Assembly: GCA_022648685.1 (NCBI GenBank)
Contig: JALCMW010000002.1
Location: 248,001 to 312,000, forward strand
Direction of reading: 5' to 3'
Length of the DNA stretch: 64,000 bases
From: Bacteroidales bacterium
GTDB taxonomy: Bacteria; Bacteroidota; Bacteroidia; Bacteroidales; UBA932
In this document: positions 33,687 through 43,144 of the stretch, in pieces
Layout: every line of letters starts with the position of its first letter
Position numbering within the stretch: the first letter of the stretch is position 1
Translations under genes and position numbers: made by a program
The notes under the pieces: generated by a model
Told to the model about the DNA's origin: nothing
The model's input: the letters and a program-made list of their open reading frames with translations, nothing else
Databases searched by the model: none

Positions 33687-35080
33687 AATAAATTGATATC
33701 CTTTTTAATACGTCTCGACACAGGATGCAGGTTATTGCATCTGGAACCGATATTCTTCACAAACCCCAACGGAACACCTTTGTATTTGACCATTACGTAA
33801 CCCTTCGGCGAATCCGGAACAGAAATAGAATCCCGGTGCAAAAAAGCCAGAGCCTGTCCCAGATCAAGCTCGGCTGAAGGAAAACTGTTTTCCCGGGTCG
33901 CAATAGACAATGCCAGGTCCGCGGAAGGAATGAAATCATTTCTTTTGAACAAACCTGCCGCCAGTCCTTTCATCAGAGGGTGCAGAATATCAAGATCGTC
34001 TCCATATACAGCCACGGAAGAAGGCATGGCAACGGCATAATCATCTTTCCTGTATATTTCCATGTCTGGACCGAAATATGTGCCGATTCCGCTAGACGTC
34101 ATGAGATCAAGGGAATTTCGTCTGTTTTTCTTTTTAGACAAATATGAATGCCCGGAATCATCGGAAAGCGGCATCCCTCTCTTGACGGCCGCACTGCAAT
34201 ACTGGCCTTCGCCATCCACAAAACCGGGAAGGAGCATAAATCCGCAATCGGTAAAAAAAACACCGGAAGGCATGGAATCGAAAAGAGTTCCCGAAATTAC
34301 TTCCGCCCCCAATTCGCCTGATAGCCATAAAACATTGTCATCATTTTCGTACTTATTGAATGTACAAGTCGAATATATCAATATGCCTTCATTCGAAAGA
34401 GCCGGCCAGACATCAGCCAAGATCCTCTTTTGACGCATTGCACACGCACGGACCACATCAGGGGACCATTCCGAAACGGCATCAGGATCTTTCCGGAACA
34501 TACCCTCTCCGGAACAAGGGACATCCGCAAGTATTATATCGAAAAATCCGGGCAGGGATGAAAAGACTTTTGGATCGTCGGATGTTACGACTACATTCGG
34601 GTCACCCCATATAGCGACATTGCCGGCAAGGACTGAAGCCCTCTGCCTGATAACTTCATTGGAAACAAGAAGAAAATCATTTCCGTATTTACTTCTCAGT
34701 GAAGCTGCAAGATCGGTTGTTTTACCTCCGGGGGAAGCACATAAATCCAACACCTTTATTATACTGCCGCAGGAAACGCGATCAAGGACTTTTCTGAACA
34801 CTTCACCGACAAACATAGCCGAAGAATCCTGCACATAATATGCCCCGGCATGGAACATAGGATCAAGAGTAAAAGACGGACGGTTATCAAGAAAATATCC
34901 GTACGGATTCCACGGTACGGATTTTAGACCTTCTTTTGCAAAATCGTATTTTTTATATGGATTGAGACGGATAGAAACGGAAGGACGGCCGGATAATGCT
35001 GAAATCACTGTCTCGACATTATCACTACCCGCAGTTTCAGCAAGAAAAAACCTGAAATCGCTGTCATCCAATCCTTTCAT
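33683..35080 (-). CDS. 16S rRNA (cytosine-C5) methyltransferase, RsmF-like
   Basis: 465 residues of the NOL1/NOP2/Sun family. The SAM-binding core includes KVLDLCASPGGKTTDLAASL; the two catalytic Cys motifs are LADVPCSGEGMF and YSTCTFNKYEND. The C-terminal extension (GYVMVKYKGVPLGFVKNIGS, then RCNNLHPVSRRIKK) resembles the RsmF RNA-binding tail. Methylates C5 of a 16S rRNA cytosine (1407 in E. coli RsmF). The N-terminus FFLAETAGSDN fits RsmF. Overlaps the TPR gene by 4 bp and starts 2 bp after the SRPBCC gene ends. Confidence 0.88.
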   Translation of the reverse strand: MKGLDDSDFRFFLAETAGSDNVETVISALSGRPSVSIRLNPYKKYDFAKEGLKSVPWNPYGYFLDNRPSFTLDPMFHAGAYYVQDSSAMFVGEVFRKVLDRVSCGSIIKVLDLCASPGGKTTDLAASLRSKYGNDFLLVSNEVIRQRASVLAGNVAIWGDPNVVVTSDDPKVFSSLPGFFDIILADVPCSGEGMFRKDPDAVSEWSPDVVRACAMRQKRILADVWPALSNEGILIYSTCTFNKYENDDNVLWLSGELGAEVISGTLFDSMPSGVFFTDCGFMLLPGFVDGEGQYCSAAVKRGMPLSDDSGHSYLSKKKNRRNSLDLMTSSGIGTYFGPDMEIYRKDDYAVAMPSSVAVYGDDLDILHPLMKGLAAGLFKRNDFIPSADLALSIATRENSFPSAELDLGQALAFLHRDSISVPDSPKGYVMVKYKGVPLGFVKNIGSRCNNLHPVSRRIKKDINLL

Positions 35081-35082
35081 AA

Positions 35083-35538
35083 TCAGATCTTGAAATTTTT
35101 CAATATTTCGGGATCAACCCCGTCGGGAACCCGACCTTCGGAAACGGCCTGCAGAGAATCGGCTATCTTGTCAAGGGCATCCTTCAATTTGGAACCTATT
35201 ACCATCTTCATCATAAGATTGAGTTCCGCGGAAAAATCCATATGGAAATCCGTTTTCGAAGGATCTTCGGCAGGATCGAAATGCAGGGAAACCTTAAAGG
35301 CAAAAGGAGCATCGTAATCCTCCATATTGATAAATGAATACGGGTTCCTTTCTGTAATTCTCACACCGAAAGTAAAGCCCTGGACGGTTGCCCGTATGGT
35401 ATCGAAATCGGCAGTAACACCTGCCTTTTTATCTTCCGGGATAAAATTAAGGAAATTACTCATATCGGTAAAAACCATGTACAATTCGGCCGGAGCCTTC
35501 GAAACGACGGCATGTTTTCCTTTGATTTCAGTTGCCAT
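35083..35538 (-). CDS. SRPBCC-fold protein
   Basis: 151 residues with the START/SRPBCC pattern: helix (KAPAELYMVFTDMSNFLNF), strands ending in DFSAELNLMMKMVIGSKLKD, and a long C-terminal helix. Found widely in Bacteroidota as an unnamed lipid or hydrophobic ligand-binding protein. Sits between pyrE and rsmF, 17 bp after the pyrE stop. Specific ligand unknown. Confidence 0.7.
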   Translation of the reverse strand: MATEIKGKHAVVSKAPAELYMVFTDMSNFLNFIPEDKKAGVTADFDTIRATVQGFTFGVRITERNPYSFINMEDYDAPFAFKVSLHFDPAEDPSKTDFHMDFSAELNLMMKMVIGSKLKDALDKIADSLQAVSEGRVPDGVDPEILKNFKI

Positions 35539-35555
35539 AATTGATCATTATTATT

Positions 35556-36188
35556 TCAGATTCCCCATGTGGAAGGAGAATGCCTCCATTGTTTAAGGAT
35601 TTCAAGATCGGACTCATTTACATATCCTATGGCAACGGCAGTCTCAAGCAAAGCTTCATAATCGGAAAGGACGGTCAAATCGACACCGGATGATAAGAAA
35701 CTTTCCTCAGCAATTTTAAAACCATAAGTAAAAATAGCCGTCATCCCCAGCACTTGCGCACCGGCAGCCCTCAATGAATCCACAGCCGCAAGGCTGCTTT
35801 TCCCGGTGGATATCAGATCTTCCACAACGGCTACCCGGGCCCCCTTTTCCAGAAGTCCTTCTATCACAGAACCGGTACCGTGGTCTTTCGGCTTGGGCCT
35901 AACATAAACAAAAGGCTTTCCGAGTCTGTCGGCAACAAGGACTCCATGAGCTATGGCACCTGTCGCAACTCCGGCTATGACATCGGCATCGGGATATTTT
36001 TTATTAATGATTTCCGCCATGGAAGAACAGACTCTGTTCCTTAAATCAGGAAAAGACAATATCTTCCTGTTGTCGCAATAAATGGGAGAATGCCATCCGG
36101 AAGCCCATGTAAAAGGTTCCCTGGGTCTTAACAAAACCGCTTGTATATCCATAAGGGACTTTGCCAGTTCCTTTTTCGTAATTTCCAT
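35556..36188 (-). CDS. pyrE: Orotate phosphoribosyltransferase
   Basis: 210 residues. FTWASGWHSPIYCDNRKIL is the OPRTase N-terminal motif, IAGVATGAIAHGVLVADRLG the flexible region, and VAVVEDLISTGKSSL the PRPP-binding signature. Converts orotate and PRPP to OMP in pyrimidine synthesis. Length and motifs are typical. Its promoter faces the NUDIX gene promoter. Confidence 0.95.
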   Translation of the reverse strand: MEITKKELAKSLMDIQAVLLRPREPFTWASGWHSPIYCDNRKILSFPDLRNRVCSSMAEIINKKYPDADVIAGVATGAIAHGVLVADRLGKPFVYVRPKPKDHGTGSVIEGLLEKGARVAVVEDLISTGKSSLAAVDSLRAAGAQVLGMTAIFTYGFKIAEESFLSSGVDLTVLSDYEALLETAVAIGYVNESDLEILKQWRHSPSTWGI

Positions 36189-36221
36189 TATACTTTACTT
36201 TTTAAAAGATTATTTTCGTAT

Positions 36222-36251
36222 TAAATTTGCGGCTGAAACAGTACAAAGATA
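36222..36251. promoter_or_regulatory. Overlapping divergent promoters, pyrE and NUDIX
   Basis: The plus strand has TAAATTTG at 36222-36229 for the NUDIX gene; the minus strand has TATCTTTG at 36244-36251 for pyrE. Both match TAnnTTTG. Their predicted start sites fall within a few bases of each other near 36236, so the two polymerase footprints would overlap and compete. Confidence 0.45.
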
Positions 36252-36268
36252 ACAATTCCGCCATAATA

Positions 36269-36880
36269 ATGCACAAGATATACTTCGAAAAGAGATGCAT
36301 GATAATCTGCAGGCCGGATGATCAGGCGCTGGCAGACCCCAATTCCATAGAATTCATATTGAAAGAGAAAAAAGACATACACGCCTTGACGGAAATGGTG
36401 GAAATCTCGGATACTCTTGCACGTATCTACATACCGACTGAAAATACCGGAAAAACTTACGAATTGATTTGTTCTGAATTCAAAGAAGTAAATGCAGCCG
36501 GCGGACTGGTATCAAATAAACGCGGTGATTTCTTGCTGATAAGCCGCAACGGAATGTGGGACTTGCCAAAAGGACATCAGGAGAAGGGCGAAGACATAGA
36601 AACCACAGCCATAAGGGAAGTCCGTGAGGAGACCGGAGTCGATCAGCTCAAACTGCGAAAATTGATCTGCAAGACCGACCATTGCTACAAGAGAAACGGA
36701 ATATGGCATCTGAAACATACTTGGTGGTACGATATGCTTTATACCGACCCTACAAATCTTACCCCTCAAAGGGAAGAGGATATTACAAAGGCTGTATGGG
36801 TAGCAAAATCCAGCCTGCCTCCGTTCCTGAAAAAGACGTATCCTTCCATAGCCGAAGTTTTCAGGGAAGCGAAAGTATAG
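36269..36880 (+). CDS. NUDIX hydrolase
   Basis: 203 residues from ATG 36269; the upstream TTG extension overlaps the promoter. An N-terminal 75-residue part precedes the NUDIX fold, with the NUDIX box GHQEKGEDIETTAIREVREE (Gx5Ex7REUxEE) at about 105-127. Hydrolyses a nucleoside diphosphate linked to another group; substrate unknown. The N-terminal extension (IICRPDDQALADPNSIEFIL) is common in Bacteroidota NUDIX proteins. Divergent from pyrE. Confidence 0.85.
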   Translation: MHKIYFEKRCMIICRPDDQALADPNSIEFILKEKKDIHALTEMVEISDTLARIYIPTENTGKTYELICSEFKEVNAAGGLVSNKRGDFLLISRNGMWDLPKGHQEKGEDIETTAIREVREETGVDQLKLRKLICKTDHCYKRNGIWHLKHTWWYDMLYTDPTNLTPQREEDITKAVWVAKSSLPPFLKKTYPSIAEVFREAKV

Positions 36881-36985
36881 TATTATTATAGTATGGAGAA
36901 AAGATATTTATAAAGAATTGAAACTTTATTGATAACTTCATCGTATTATATTTATATAATCATATTAAGCAGGGATTAAATAGAT

Positions 36986-38035
36986 ATGAAACTTTCACAA
37001 TTTCAATTTCTTCTCCCGAGAGTCAGACTTGCACAGGAACCGGCAAAATGGCGTGACGAGTGCAAACTCATGGTACTGCACAAAGATACGGGGGAAATCG
37101 AACATAGGATATTCAAGGACATCATAGATTATTTCGGCAAAGGGGATATATTCGTTTTCAACGATACAAAAGTATTTCCGGCAAGGCTATACGGAAAAAA
37201 AGAAAAGACGGAAGCCGATATTATGGTTTTCCTGCTTAGGGAACTCAATCGCGAACAACGTCTTTGGGATGTGATAGTAGATCCTGCAAGAAAAATAAGG
37301 ATAGGCAATAAACTATATTTCGGAGAGGACCAAAGCATGGTTGCGGAAGTCATTGACAACACTACCTCAAGAGGCAGGACTCTGAGATTTTTGTATGACG
37401 GTCCGTATGAAGAATTCAAGGAAGCTCTTTTCAATCTTGGAGAAACGCCGGTCCCTAAATTCGTAAAATCGAAAGTCACTCCTGAAGACAAAGATAATTA
37501 TCAAACGATATTCGCAGCACATGAAGGAGCTGTGGCGGCTCCGGCGGCAGGATTGCATTTCAGCAGGGAACTGTTCAACAGAATGATTCTGAAGGATATC
37601 GGGAAAACATTCATTACCGTCCATATGGGTATAGGCCATTTCCGGAAAGTCGATGTCGAGGATCTGACCAAACACAGGATGGATTCCGAAAGGCTTATTA
37701 TCCCCCAAGAGGCCGCAGATGCAATAAACAAGACAAAAAAAGAAGGACACAAAGTAGCTGCCATAGGAGTTACCGTCATAAGAGGCTTGGAAACATATGT
37801 CACAACCAATAGGGAAATCAAGGCTTTCGACGGCTGGACAAACAAATTCATAGCCCCGCCTTACGATTTTTCAATTCCCGATGCAGTGATCTCCAATTTC
37901 CACATGCCGGAATCTACCATGCTTATGTCTGTAGCTGCATTCGGAGGATTCGACAACGTAATGAGGGCATACAAAATTGCGTTGGAAAAAGATTACCGGT
38001 TCGGTCCGTACGGGGATGCGATGTTGATAATCTGA
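36986..38035 (+). CDS. queA: tRNA preQ1(34) S-adenosylmethionine ribosyltransferase-isomerase
   Basis: 349 residues. KGDIFVFNDTKVFPARLYG, AHEGAVAAPAAGLHFSRELF and GHFRKVDVEDLTKHRMDSER are QueA signature segments. Makes epoxyqueuosine in the tRNA anticodon. The 105-bp upstream gap has no TAnnTTTG match. Followed by a strong hairpin before dprA. Confidence 0.95.
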   Translation: MKLSQFQFLLPRVRLAQEPAKWRDECKLMVLHKDTGEIEHRIFKDIIDYFGKGDIFVFNDTKVFPARLYGKKEKTEADIMVFLLRELNREQRLWDVIVDPARKIRIGNKLYFGEDQSMVAEVIDNTTSRGRTLRFLYDGPYEEFKEALFNLGETPVPKFVKSKVTPEDKDNYQTIFAAHEGAVAAPAAGLHFSRELFNRMILKDIGKTFITVHMGIGHFRKVDVEDLTKHRMDSERLIIPQEAADAINKTKKEGHKVAAIGVTVIRGLETYVTTNREIKAFDGWTNKFIAPPYDFSIPDAVISNFHMPESTMLMSVAAFGGFDNVMRAYKIALEKDYRFGPYGDAMLII

Positions 38036-38058
38036 TAAAAAACGGAAATCTTTTAAAG

Positions 38059-38108
38059 AAAAAGAAAAAAGGCCTTTTACAATTATTGTGAGGGTCTTTT
38101 TTCTTTTT
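38059..38108. terminator. Bidirectional-looking intrinsic terminator after queA
   Basis: A 16-bp stem pairs 38059-38074 (AAAAGAAAAAAGGCC-type arm) with 38093-38108, with one G-T pair; the loop itself contains ACAAT-T-ATTGT. The 3' arm ends in a T-rich run (TCTTTTTTCTTTTTG). It separates queA from dprA. Confidence 0.75.
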
Positions 38109-38133
38109 GCATTTTCATAAATTGGCTAAAAAA

Positions 38134-39303
38134 ATGAAAATGGAATCCGATGAAAAAATATGCATTTGCGCGCTTAACAAGATTTTCGGCTACAAGCCTT
38201 GGGTTGCATTGAAACTTATGTCCTGCATGGGTTCGGCATCGGCGATATTCGATACTGACAAACAAATTCTCCATTCAGTTACGGGACCTTTCACCAGTTA
38301 TTTCGCAAAAATCAATGACAGGGCTCTTGAAGATTCGAGGAAGGAGTTGGAAGTATTGGAAAGGCAAGGATGCCGCTTTATCTGCATCGGAGATCCGGAA
38401 TACCCTGCCCTGCTTAAAGAATGTGATGATCCTCCTCTGGGCCTTTACATAAAAACATCCGGGAGCATTGAGAAACTTTTCAATTCCAAACCGCCGATTG
38501 CCATAGTAGGAACAAGGGACATATCCCTATACGGAAAAGAGTGGTGTGAGAAAACCGTCGGATATTTGTCGCATGCCGGCACCAAGCCACTGATAGTAAG
38601 CGGCCTCGCATTGGGAACAGATATAACTGCACAAGAAACAGCATTGGAATGCGGCCTTCCTACCGTGTCGGTAATGGCTACCGGAATTGACAGGATATAT
38701 CCATATGCCAACAGAGGAGCAGCGGAAAGGATTGCGGCAACGGAAGGCTGCGCCCTCGTTACGGATTATCCACCGGGAACGGCACCGATTGCAATAAATT
38801 TCATCAGGAGAAACAGGATAATAGCAGGAATGTGCGGATCCACCATATTGATGGAATCACGAATACGGGGAGGAGGAATGACAACGGCCAAGCTTGCTTT
38901 TGCATACCAAAGGGACGTTTACGCTCTTCCGGGACGAATAGATGATTCAAGATCTCAAGGATGCAACCTACTTATTGATAAAAAGATAGCAGAGCCGATC
39001 ACAGATATCGGGGAATTATCCATAAAGCTGGGACTTGGAAAAACATCGGGACCGGAAACAGGTAATATAACAGAAAAGGTAAGAAAAAGATACGGGAATG
39101 AATCGTATGGCTGCCGGCTGGATTCCATCCTTTGCATTACAGATGCGATCAAAAACAACAGAGGCATAGACTTGGACGAATTATGTGAAATCACCGGCAA
39201 ACCATACAGCGAAATAGCCGGAATTACAGGATTGCTTGAAAGTGACGGCATAATAGTCAAGGACATCATGCAACGATGCACCATTAATATAAAAAATATG
39301 TAA
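38134..39303 (+). CDS. dprA: DNA-processing protein DprA
   Basis: 389 residues from the first ATG (38134); a TTG start at 38107 would lie in the terminator and adds nothing family-like. N-terminal SAM-like helices, then the Rossmann-like DprA core: AIVGTRDISLYGKEW, IVSGLALGTDITAQETALEC, TVSVMATGIDRIYPYANRG, FIRRNRIIAGMCG, ESRIRGGGMTTAKLAFAYQR, ALPGRIDDSRSQGCNLLI. The C-terminal winged-helix DprA_WH region follows (about 330-385). Loads RecA on incoming single-stranded DNA in transformation. Confidence 0.93.
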   Translation: MKMESDEKICICALNKIFGYKPWVALKLMSCMGSASAIFDTDKQILHSVTGPFTSYFAKINDRALEDSRKELEVLERQGCRFICIGDPEYPALLKECDDPPLGLYIKTSGSIEKLFNSKPPIAIVGTRDISLYGKEWCEKTVGYLSHAGTKPLIVSGLALGTDITAQETALECGLPTVSVMATGIDRIYPYANRGAAERIAATEGCALVTDYPPGTAPIAINFIRRNRIIAGMCGSTILMESRIRGGGMTTAKLAFAYQRDVYALPGRIDDSRSQGCNLLIDKKIAEPITDIGELSIKLGLGKTSGPETGNITEKVRKRYGNESYGCRLDSILCITDAIKNNRGIDLDELCEITGKPYSEIAGITGLLESDGIIVKDIMQRCTINIKNM

Positions 39304-39349
39304 ATTTGCCCGGATTCCTGCAAAGGCCTGATTTTATCCGGAAAACATA

Positions 39350-40117
39350 ATGTACTTCATAGATACTCATACGCATAATTACGACACGGCATACTCGGGA
39401 GAAGAAGACGAAGTCATCTCCAGGGCGGTAGCCGCAGGAGTGACTAAATTGATCCAGCCCGACATTGACAGCAAAGAAAGGGACAGGATGTTCAGCCTTA
39501 CGGCTAAACATAAAGGCGTTTTATTTCCCATGCTGGGACTATATCCTGGTTCCGTAGACAAAGAGTGGGAAAAAGAAATTGAAAAAATGCTGGATTATAA
39601 AGATGAAAATATAGTCGCCATCGGTGAAATAGGACTGGACTTCCATTTTTCAAGACAATATGAAAAAGAGCAAAAGAGAGCTTTCAAAGCGCAACTCGAG
39701 CTTGCAGACAAAATGGACCTTCCTGTCAATATCCATGAAAGGGATGCCTGGGATGTTTTTTTTAGTGTAATGGAAGAATGCAGGCATCTGAACATAAGGG
39801 GCAACATCCATGCATTCGGAGGAAGTATCGAAACTTTCGAAAGACTTCAGAAATACGGAGACTGGTATGTAGGCATCGGCGGTACGGTTACTTTCAAGAA
39901 AGCTTCAGTAGCCGAAAGCATAAAAAAAATTCCGCTTGACAGGATACTGCTGGAAACGGATTCCCCCTACCTTACCCCGGCACCTCACAGAGGGACAAGA
40001 AACGAAAGTTCATACATACCGGTAATAGCCGCCAGAATTGCGGAACTGAAAGAAACCGATATCGGCGAAATAGCGGTACGCACAACAGAAAATGCAGAAA
40101 AACTCTTCGGGATATGA
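39350..40117 (+). CDS. TatD-family metal-dependent hydrolase
   Basis: 255 residues. Metal ligands are visible in DTHTHNYD (first motif), IGEIGLDFH, NIHERDAWD and LETDSPYL, the TIM-barrel amidohydrolase set of TatD/YcfH DNases. 4-bp ATGA overlap with the asparaginase gene makes a two-gene operon. Confidence 0.9.
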   Translation: MYFIDTHTHNYDTAYSGEEDEVISRAVAAGVTKLIQPDIDSKERDRMFSLTAKHKGVLFPMLGLYPGSVDKEWEKEIEKMLDYKDENIVAIGEIGLDFHFSRQYEKEQKRAFKAQLELADKMDLPVNIHERDAWDVFFSVMEECRHLNIRGNIHAFGGSIETFERLQKYGDWYVGIGGTVTFKKASVAESIKKIPLDRILLETDSPYLTPAPHRGTRNESSYIPVIAARIAELKETDIGEIAVRTTENAEKLFGI

Positions 40118-41172
40118 AACCAAACGAATATAAACGAAACACAAGGTCTGCCATTCTCATGATATATACGGGAGGAACCATAGGCATGAAACAGGATCCC
40201 CTGGATATGACTCTGAAACCGTTTGATTTCGACCAGATAATAGAAGAAGTTCCGGAACTCGGCAAATTCGCTTTCAAGATTGATTCCAGGACTTTCGATC
40301 CGCTAATAGATTCATCGGATGCGGAACCGGCGTTATGGAAAAAAATAGCAAAACTCATATATGAAAAATATGATGATTACGACGGATTCGTGATTCTGCA
40401 CGGGACCGACACCATGTCTTTTTCCGCTTCCGCACTGAGCTTCATGCTGGAAGAACTTGGAAAGCCTGTCGTACTGACAGGAAGCCAGCTCCCTATAGGC
40501 GTACCGAGGACCGATGGAAAGGAAAATCTGATATCATCGGTGGAAATAGCTTCAGCCAAAGATGAATATGGGCATGCAAAAGTACCTGAAGTGGCCATTT
40601 TCTTCAATTCTCTGCTAATGAGGGGGAACAGGACAACGAAAGTGAATTCTGAAAATTTCAATGCATTTCTTTCTCCTAATATGCCGCCTTTGGCGGAAGC
40701 AGGAATAAACATAAAATATAATTCATCATTGATAAGGCATCCTGACGGACGGACAGGGGATTTCAGAATCTTCACGGATCTGGACACCAGAGTTTCGATT
40801 TTGAAAATACATCCGGGCATAACCCCCCAGGTAGTCAGGAATATTCTTTGCGGCCCCGAAACAAGAGCCGTAATAATCGAAACATACGGTTCGGGAAATG
40901 CACCTTCAAAAAAATGGTTCATCGACACGATAAAAGAAGCGTACGAAATGGGGAAAATAATGGTCAATGTCACGCAATGTCTGCGCGGATCAGTCAATAT
41001 GGATTTGTATGCTACCGGTAAAGCCCTTGAAAAAGCGGGAGTCGTATCCGGTAACGATTCGACAACGGAAAGCGCCCTGGGGAAGCTTTACTATTTGCTT
41101 GGCAAAAGCGATGACAGCAAATGGATCAGAACAATGCTGGAAAGAGACCTGAGGGGAGAAATCTCCAAATAA
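40114..41172 (+). CDS. ansA: Type I L-asparaginase
   Basis: 352 residues. IYTGGTIGM carries the catalytic Thr loop and VILHGTDTMSFSASALSFML the second Thr-Lys/Asp catalytic set; LTGSQLPIG is the third conserved segment. Hydrolyses asparagine to aspartate and ammonia; no signal peptide, so cytoplasmic (type I). Translationally coupled to TatD. Confidence 0.92.
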   Translation: MKPNEYKRNTRSAILMIYTGGTIGMKQDPLDMTLKPFDFDQIIEEVPELGKFAFKIDSRTFDPLIDSSDAEPALWKKIAKLIYEKYDDYDGFVILHGTDTMSFSASALSFMLEELGKPVVLTGSQLPIGVPRTDGKENLISSVEIASAKDEYGHAKVPEVAIFFNSLLMRGNRTTKVNSENFNAFLSPNMPPLAEAGINIKYNSSLIRHPDGRTGDFRIFTDLDTRVSILKIHPGITPQVVRNILCGPETRAVIIETYGSGNAPSKKWFIDTIKEAYEMGKIMVNVTQCLRGSVNMDLYATGKALEKAGVVSGNDSTTESALGKLYYLLGKSDDSKWIRTMLERDLRGEISK

Positions 41173-41304
41173 TTATTGCCGAATGAAAATTATTTACTAA
41201 ATTGCAGCGGAATTCCGGGAACGTATGACTTTGAATTTATCCTTATAAAGAATATATTTAAAACTATTTTAATACTTAAATTAATTAAACACACAAAAAC
41301 AATT

Positions 41305-42093
41305 ATGAAAAAAATTTTCATGTTTTTGGCAGTAATTGGCCTAATGGCCACATCTGCAAACATTGCAGCAGCTCAGGAACAAGCAGCAGAAGACAGCGCC
41401 GCCACTGAGAGCGTAGCACCGGCCAATGATTTCAGTGCCTTGACTGCAGGAGCGAAGGAAGTTCCGCTGAATCAGGCTATAAAGACAAAATTCATAGAAG
41501 GCGGTCCCGGATTCATGTCATGTATCGTATTGTGCCTTATCATCGGTCTCGCACTTGCGATTGAAAGGATCCTTTATTTGCTTTTCTCCAAGACGAATAC
41601 CAAGAAATTGCTTGCCCAGATAGAGAAAGCTCTCGATGAAGGCGGGGTTGAAAAAGCAAAAGATATATGCCGTAACACAAGAGGTCCCGTTGCAAGTATA
41701 TTCTATCAGGGATTGCTTCGTGCCGACCAGGGTGTTGACGTTGTAGAAAAAACCATCGTTTCTTACGGTTCAGTACAGATGAGCCTCATGGAGAACGGAC
41801 TTTCATGGATTTCATTGTTCATAGCAGTCGCTCCATCTCTTGGATTCCTCGGAACGGTCATCGGTATGATCGAAGCATTCGACGCCATCCAGTCTGCAGG
41901 TGATATCTCCCCTAACATTGTCGCAGGAGGTATGAAAGTCGCCTTGATCACTACCGTCGCAGGTTTGATCGTCGCCATGATACTTCAGCTGTTCTACAAT
42001 TACATTCTTTCCAGAATAGATTCCCTTTCAGTGGATATGGAAGATTCATCAATCTCTTTGATTGATATGCTGTCAAAAAAAATGGCTAAATAA
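41305..42093 (+). CDS. MotA/TolQ/ExbB proton-channel protein
   Basis: 262 residues from ATG 41305. It starts with a signal-like segment (KKIFMFLAVIGLMATSANIA), a Bacteroidota feature of these ExbB proteins, followed by the TolQ/ExbB domain: FMSCIVLCLIIGLALAIERI, then VAPSLGFLGTVIGMIEAFDA (the pore helix with the Thr/Gly motif) and VAGLIVAMILQLFYNYILSR. Forms the pentameric stator for TonB energy transduction. First gene of a four-gene unit with a small membrane protein and two ExbD. Confidence 0.92.
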   Translation: MKKIFMFLAVIGLMATSANIAAAQEQAAEDSAATESVAPANDFSALTAGAKEVPLNQAIKTKFIEGGPGFMSCIVLCLIIGLALAIERILYLLFSKTNTKKLLAQIEKALDEGGVEKAKDICRNTRGPVASIFYQGLLRADQGVDVVEKTIVSYGSVQMSLMENGLSWISLFIAVAPSLGFLGTVIGMIEAFDAIQSAGDISPNIVAGGMKVALITTVAGLIVAMILQLFYNYILSRIDSLSVDMEDSSISLIDMLSKKMAK

Positions 42094-42107
42094 TAAGCAA
42101 AAGAACA

Positions 42108-42539
42108 ATGTCAAATAAAATTTTCAAATGGATAATGTGGGCGCTTATCGCCATCACTGTCGTCATCGTGGTTTGGGGCTTTACAGCAGGCTTCAATGCA
42201 AGTGGTGACGCACCGGTGAGCACCCTGCTCAATTGGGCGTACATTATGACATTTGCCGCTATCGCGATTGTTGTGATCGGAGGTATAGCCATTACGGCAG
42301 CAAACAATCCTAAGGCATTAATAAAGATGGGTATAGGATTGATCGTTGTAGCCGCGATATGTGTCATAGCGTACGCAACCGCATCAGGCTCCCAGGCTGT
42401 CGGCCTAGTCGGCGATCAACCGGGACACTTTGCTCTCAAACTTTCTGATACGATTCTTAATCTTACATATTTCATCAGTGCGGTGGCCATACTTGCCATC
42501 GTTGTAGGAGAAATCATTTCCAGTATACGTAATAAATAA
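42108..42539 (+). CDS. Conserved membrane protein of the ExbBD cluster
   Basis: 143 residues, four hydrophobic stretches (about 8-25, 42-62, 74-92, 113-135). No named domain. It sits between ExbB and the first ExbD in the position conserved in Bacteroidota, so it is probably an accessory subunit of the energy-transduction complex; exact role unknown. Confidence 0.65.
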   Translation: MSNKIFKWIMWALIAITVVIVVWGFTAGFNASGDAPVSTLLNWAYIMTFAAIAIVVIGGIAITAANNPKALIKMGIGLIVVAAICVIAYATASGSQAVGLVGDQPGHFALKLSDTILNLTYFISAVAILAIVVGEIISSIRNK

Positions 42540-42547
42540 CAGAATCT

Positions 42548-43126
42548 ATGGCTAGCAAAAAAACACCGTCATTAAATACCAGTTCAACGGCTGACATAGC
42601 ATTTCTTCTGCTTTGCTACTTCCTGATGACAACCACCATGGATCAGCACACGGGGCTGCAGCGTCGTCTGCCTCCTATGCCTGACAAAAATCAGAAAATA
42701 GAAAATCAGAAAGTTAATCGCCGCAATATCATTATTGTGAAGATCAACTCAGCCGATAGACTTTTTGCCGGAAATGAAGCCCTAGATATCAGCCTTTTGA
42801 AAGATAAGGTCAAGGAATTCATGACAAATCCCAATAATGACCCGTCCATGCCTGAAAAGGAAATGACGGACATCCAGGGATTTGGACAATATCCTGTGTC
42901 GAAAGGAGTCATTTCGCTTCAGAACGACCGGGGAACAAGCTATCAGGCATATATCTCAGTTCAGAACGAACTTGTAAAAGCTATTAATGAACTGAGAGAC
43001 CAATTTGCCTTGCAGCATTTCGGGAAAACGTTCCTGAAACTCTCCGACGACCAACAGACAATAGTCAAAAAAGCGATTCCTCAGAATATTTCCGAGGCTG
43101 AGCCTAAAAATGTCGCTAATCAATAA
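42548..43126 (+). CDS. ExbD/TolR-family biopolymer transport protein (first copy)
   Basis: 192 residues. The N-terminal DIAFLLLCYFLMTTTMDQHT is the ExbD transmembrane segment with the conserved proton-carrying Asp, followed by a periplasmic domain (about 45-190) longer than in the second copy. Works with ExbB to energise TonB. Confidence 0.88.
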   Translation: MASKKTPSLNTSSTADIAFLLLCYFLMTTTMDQHTGLQRRLPPMPDKNQKIENQKVNRRNIIIVKINSADRLFAGNEALDISLLKDKVKEFMTNPNNDPSMPEKEMTDIQGFGQYPVSKGVISLQNDRGTSYQAYISVQNELVKAINELRDQFALQHFGKTFLKLSDDQQTIVKKAIPQNISEAEPKNVANQ

Positions 43127-43144
43127 ACCGGAGGATAAGAAATC

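Noticed and set aside
38107..38133. TTG start extending DprA upstream
   Set aside because: It lies in the 3' arm of the strong terminator hairpin; the first ATG at 38134 is preferred.
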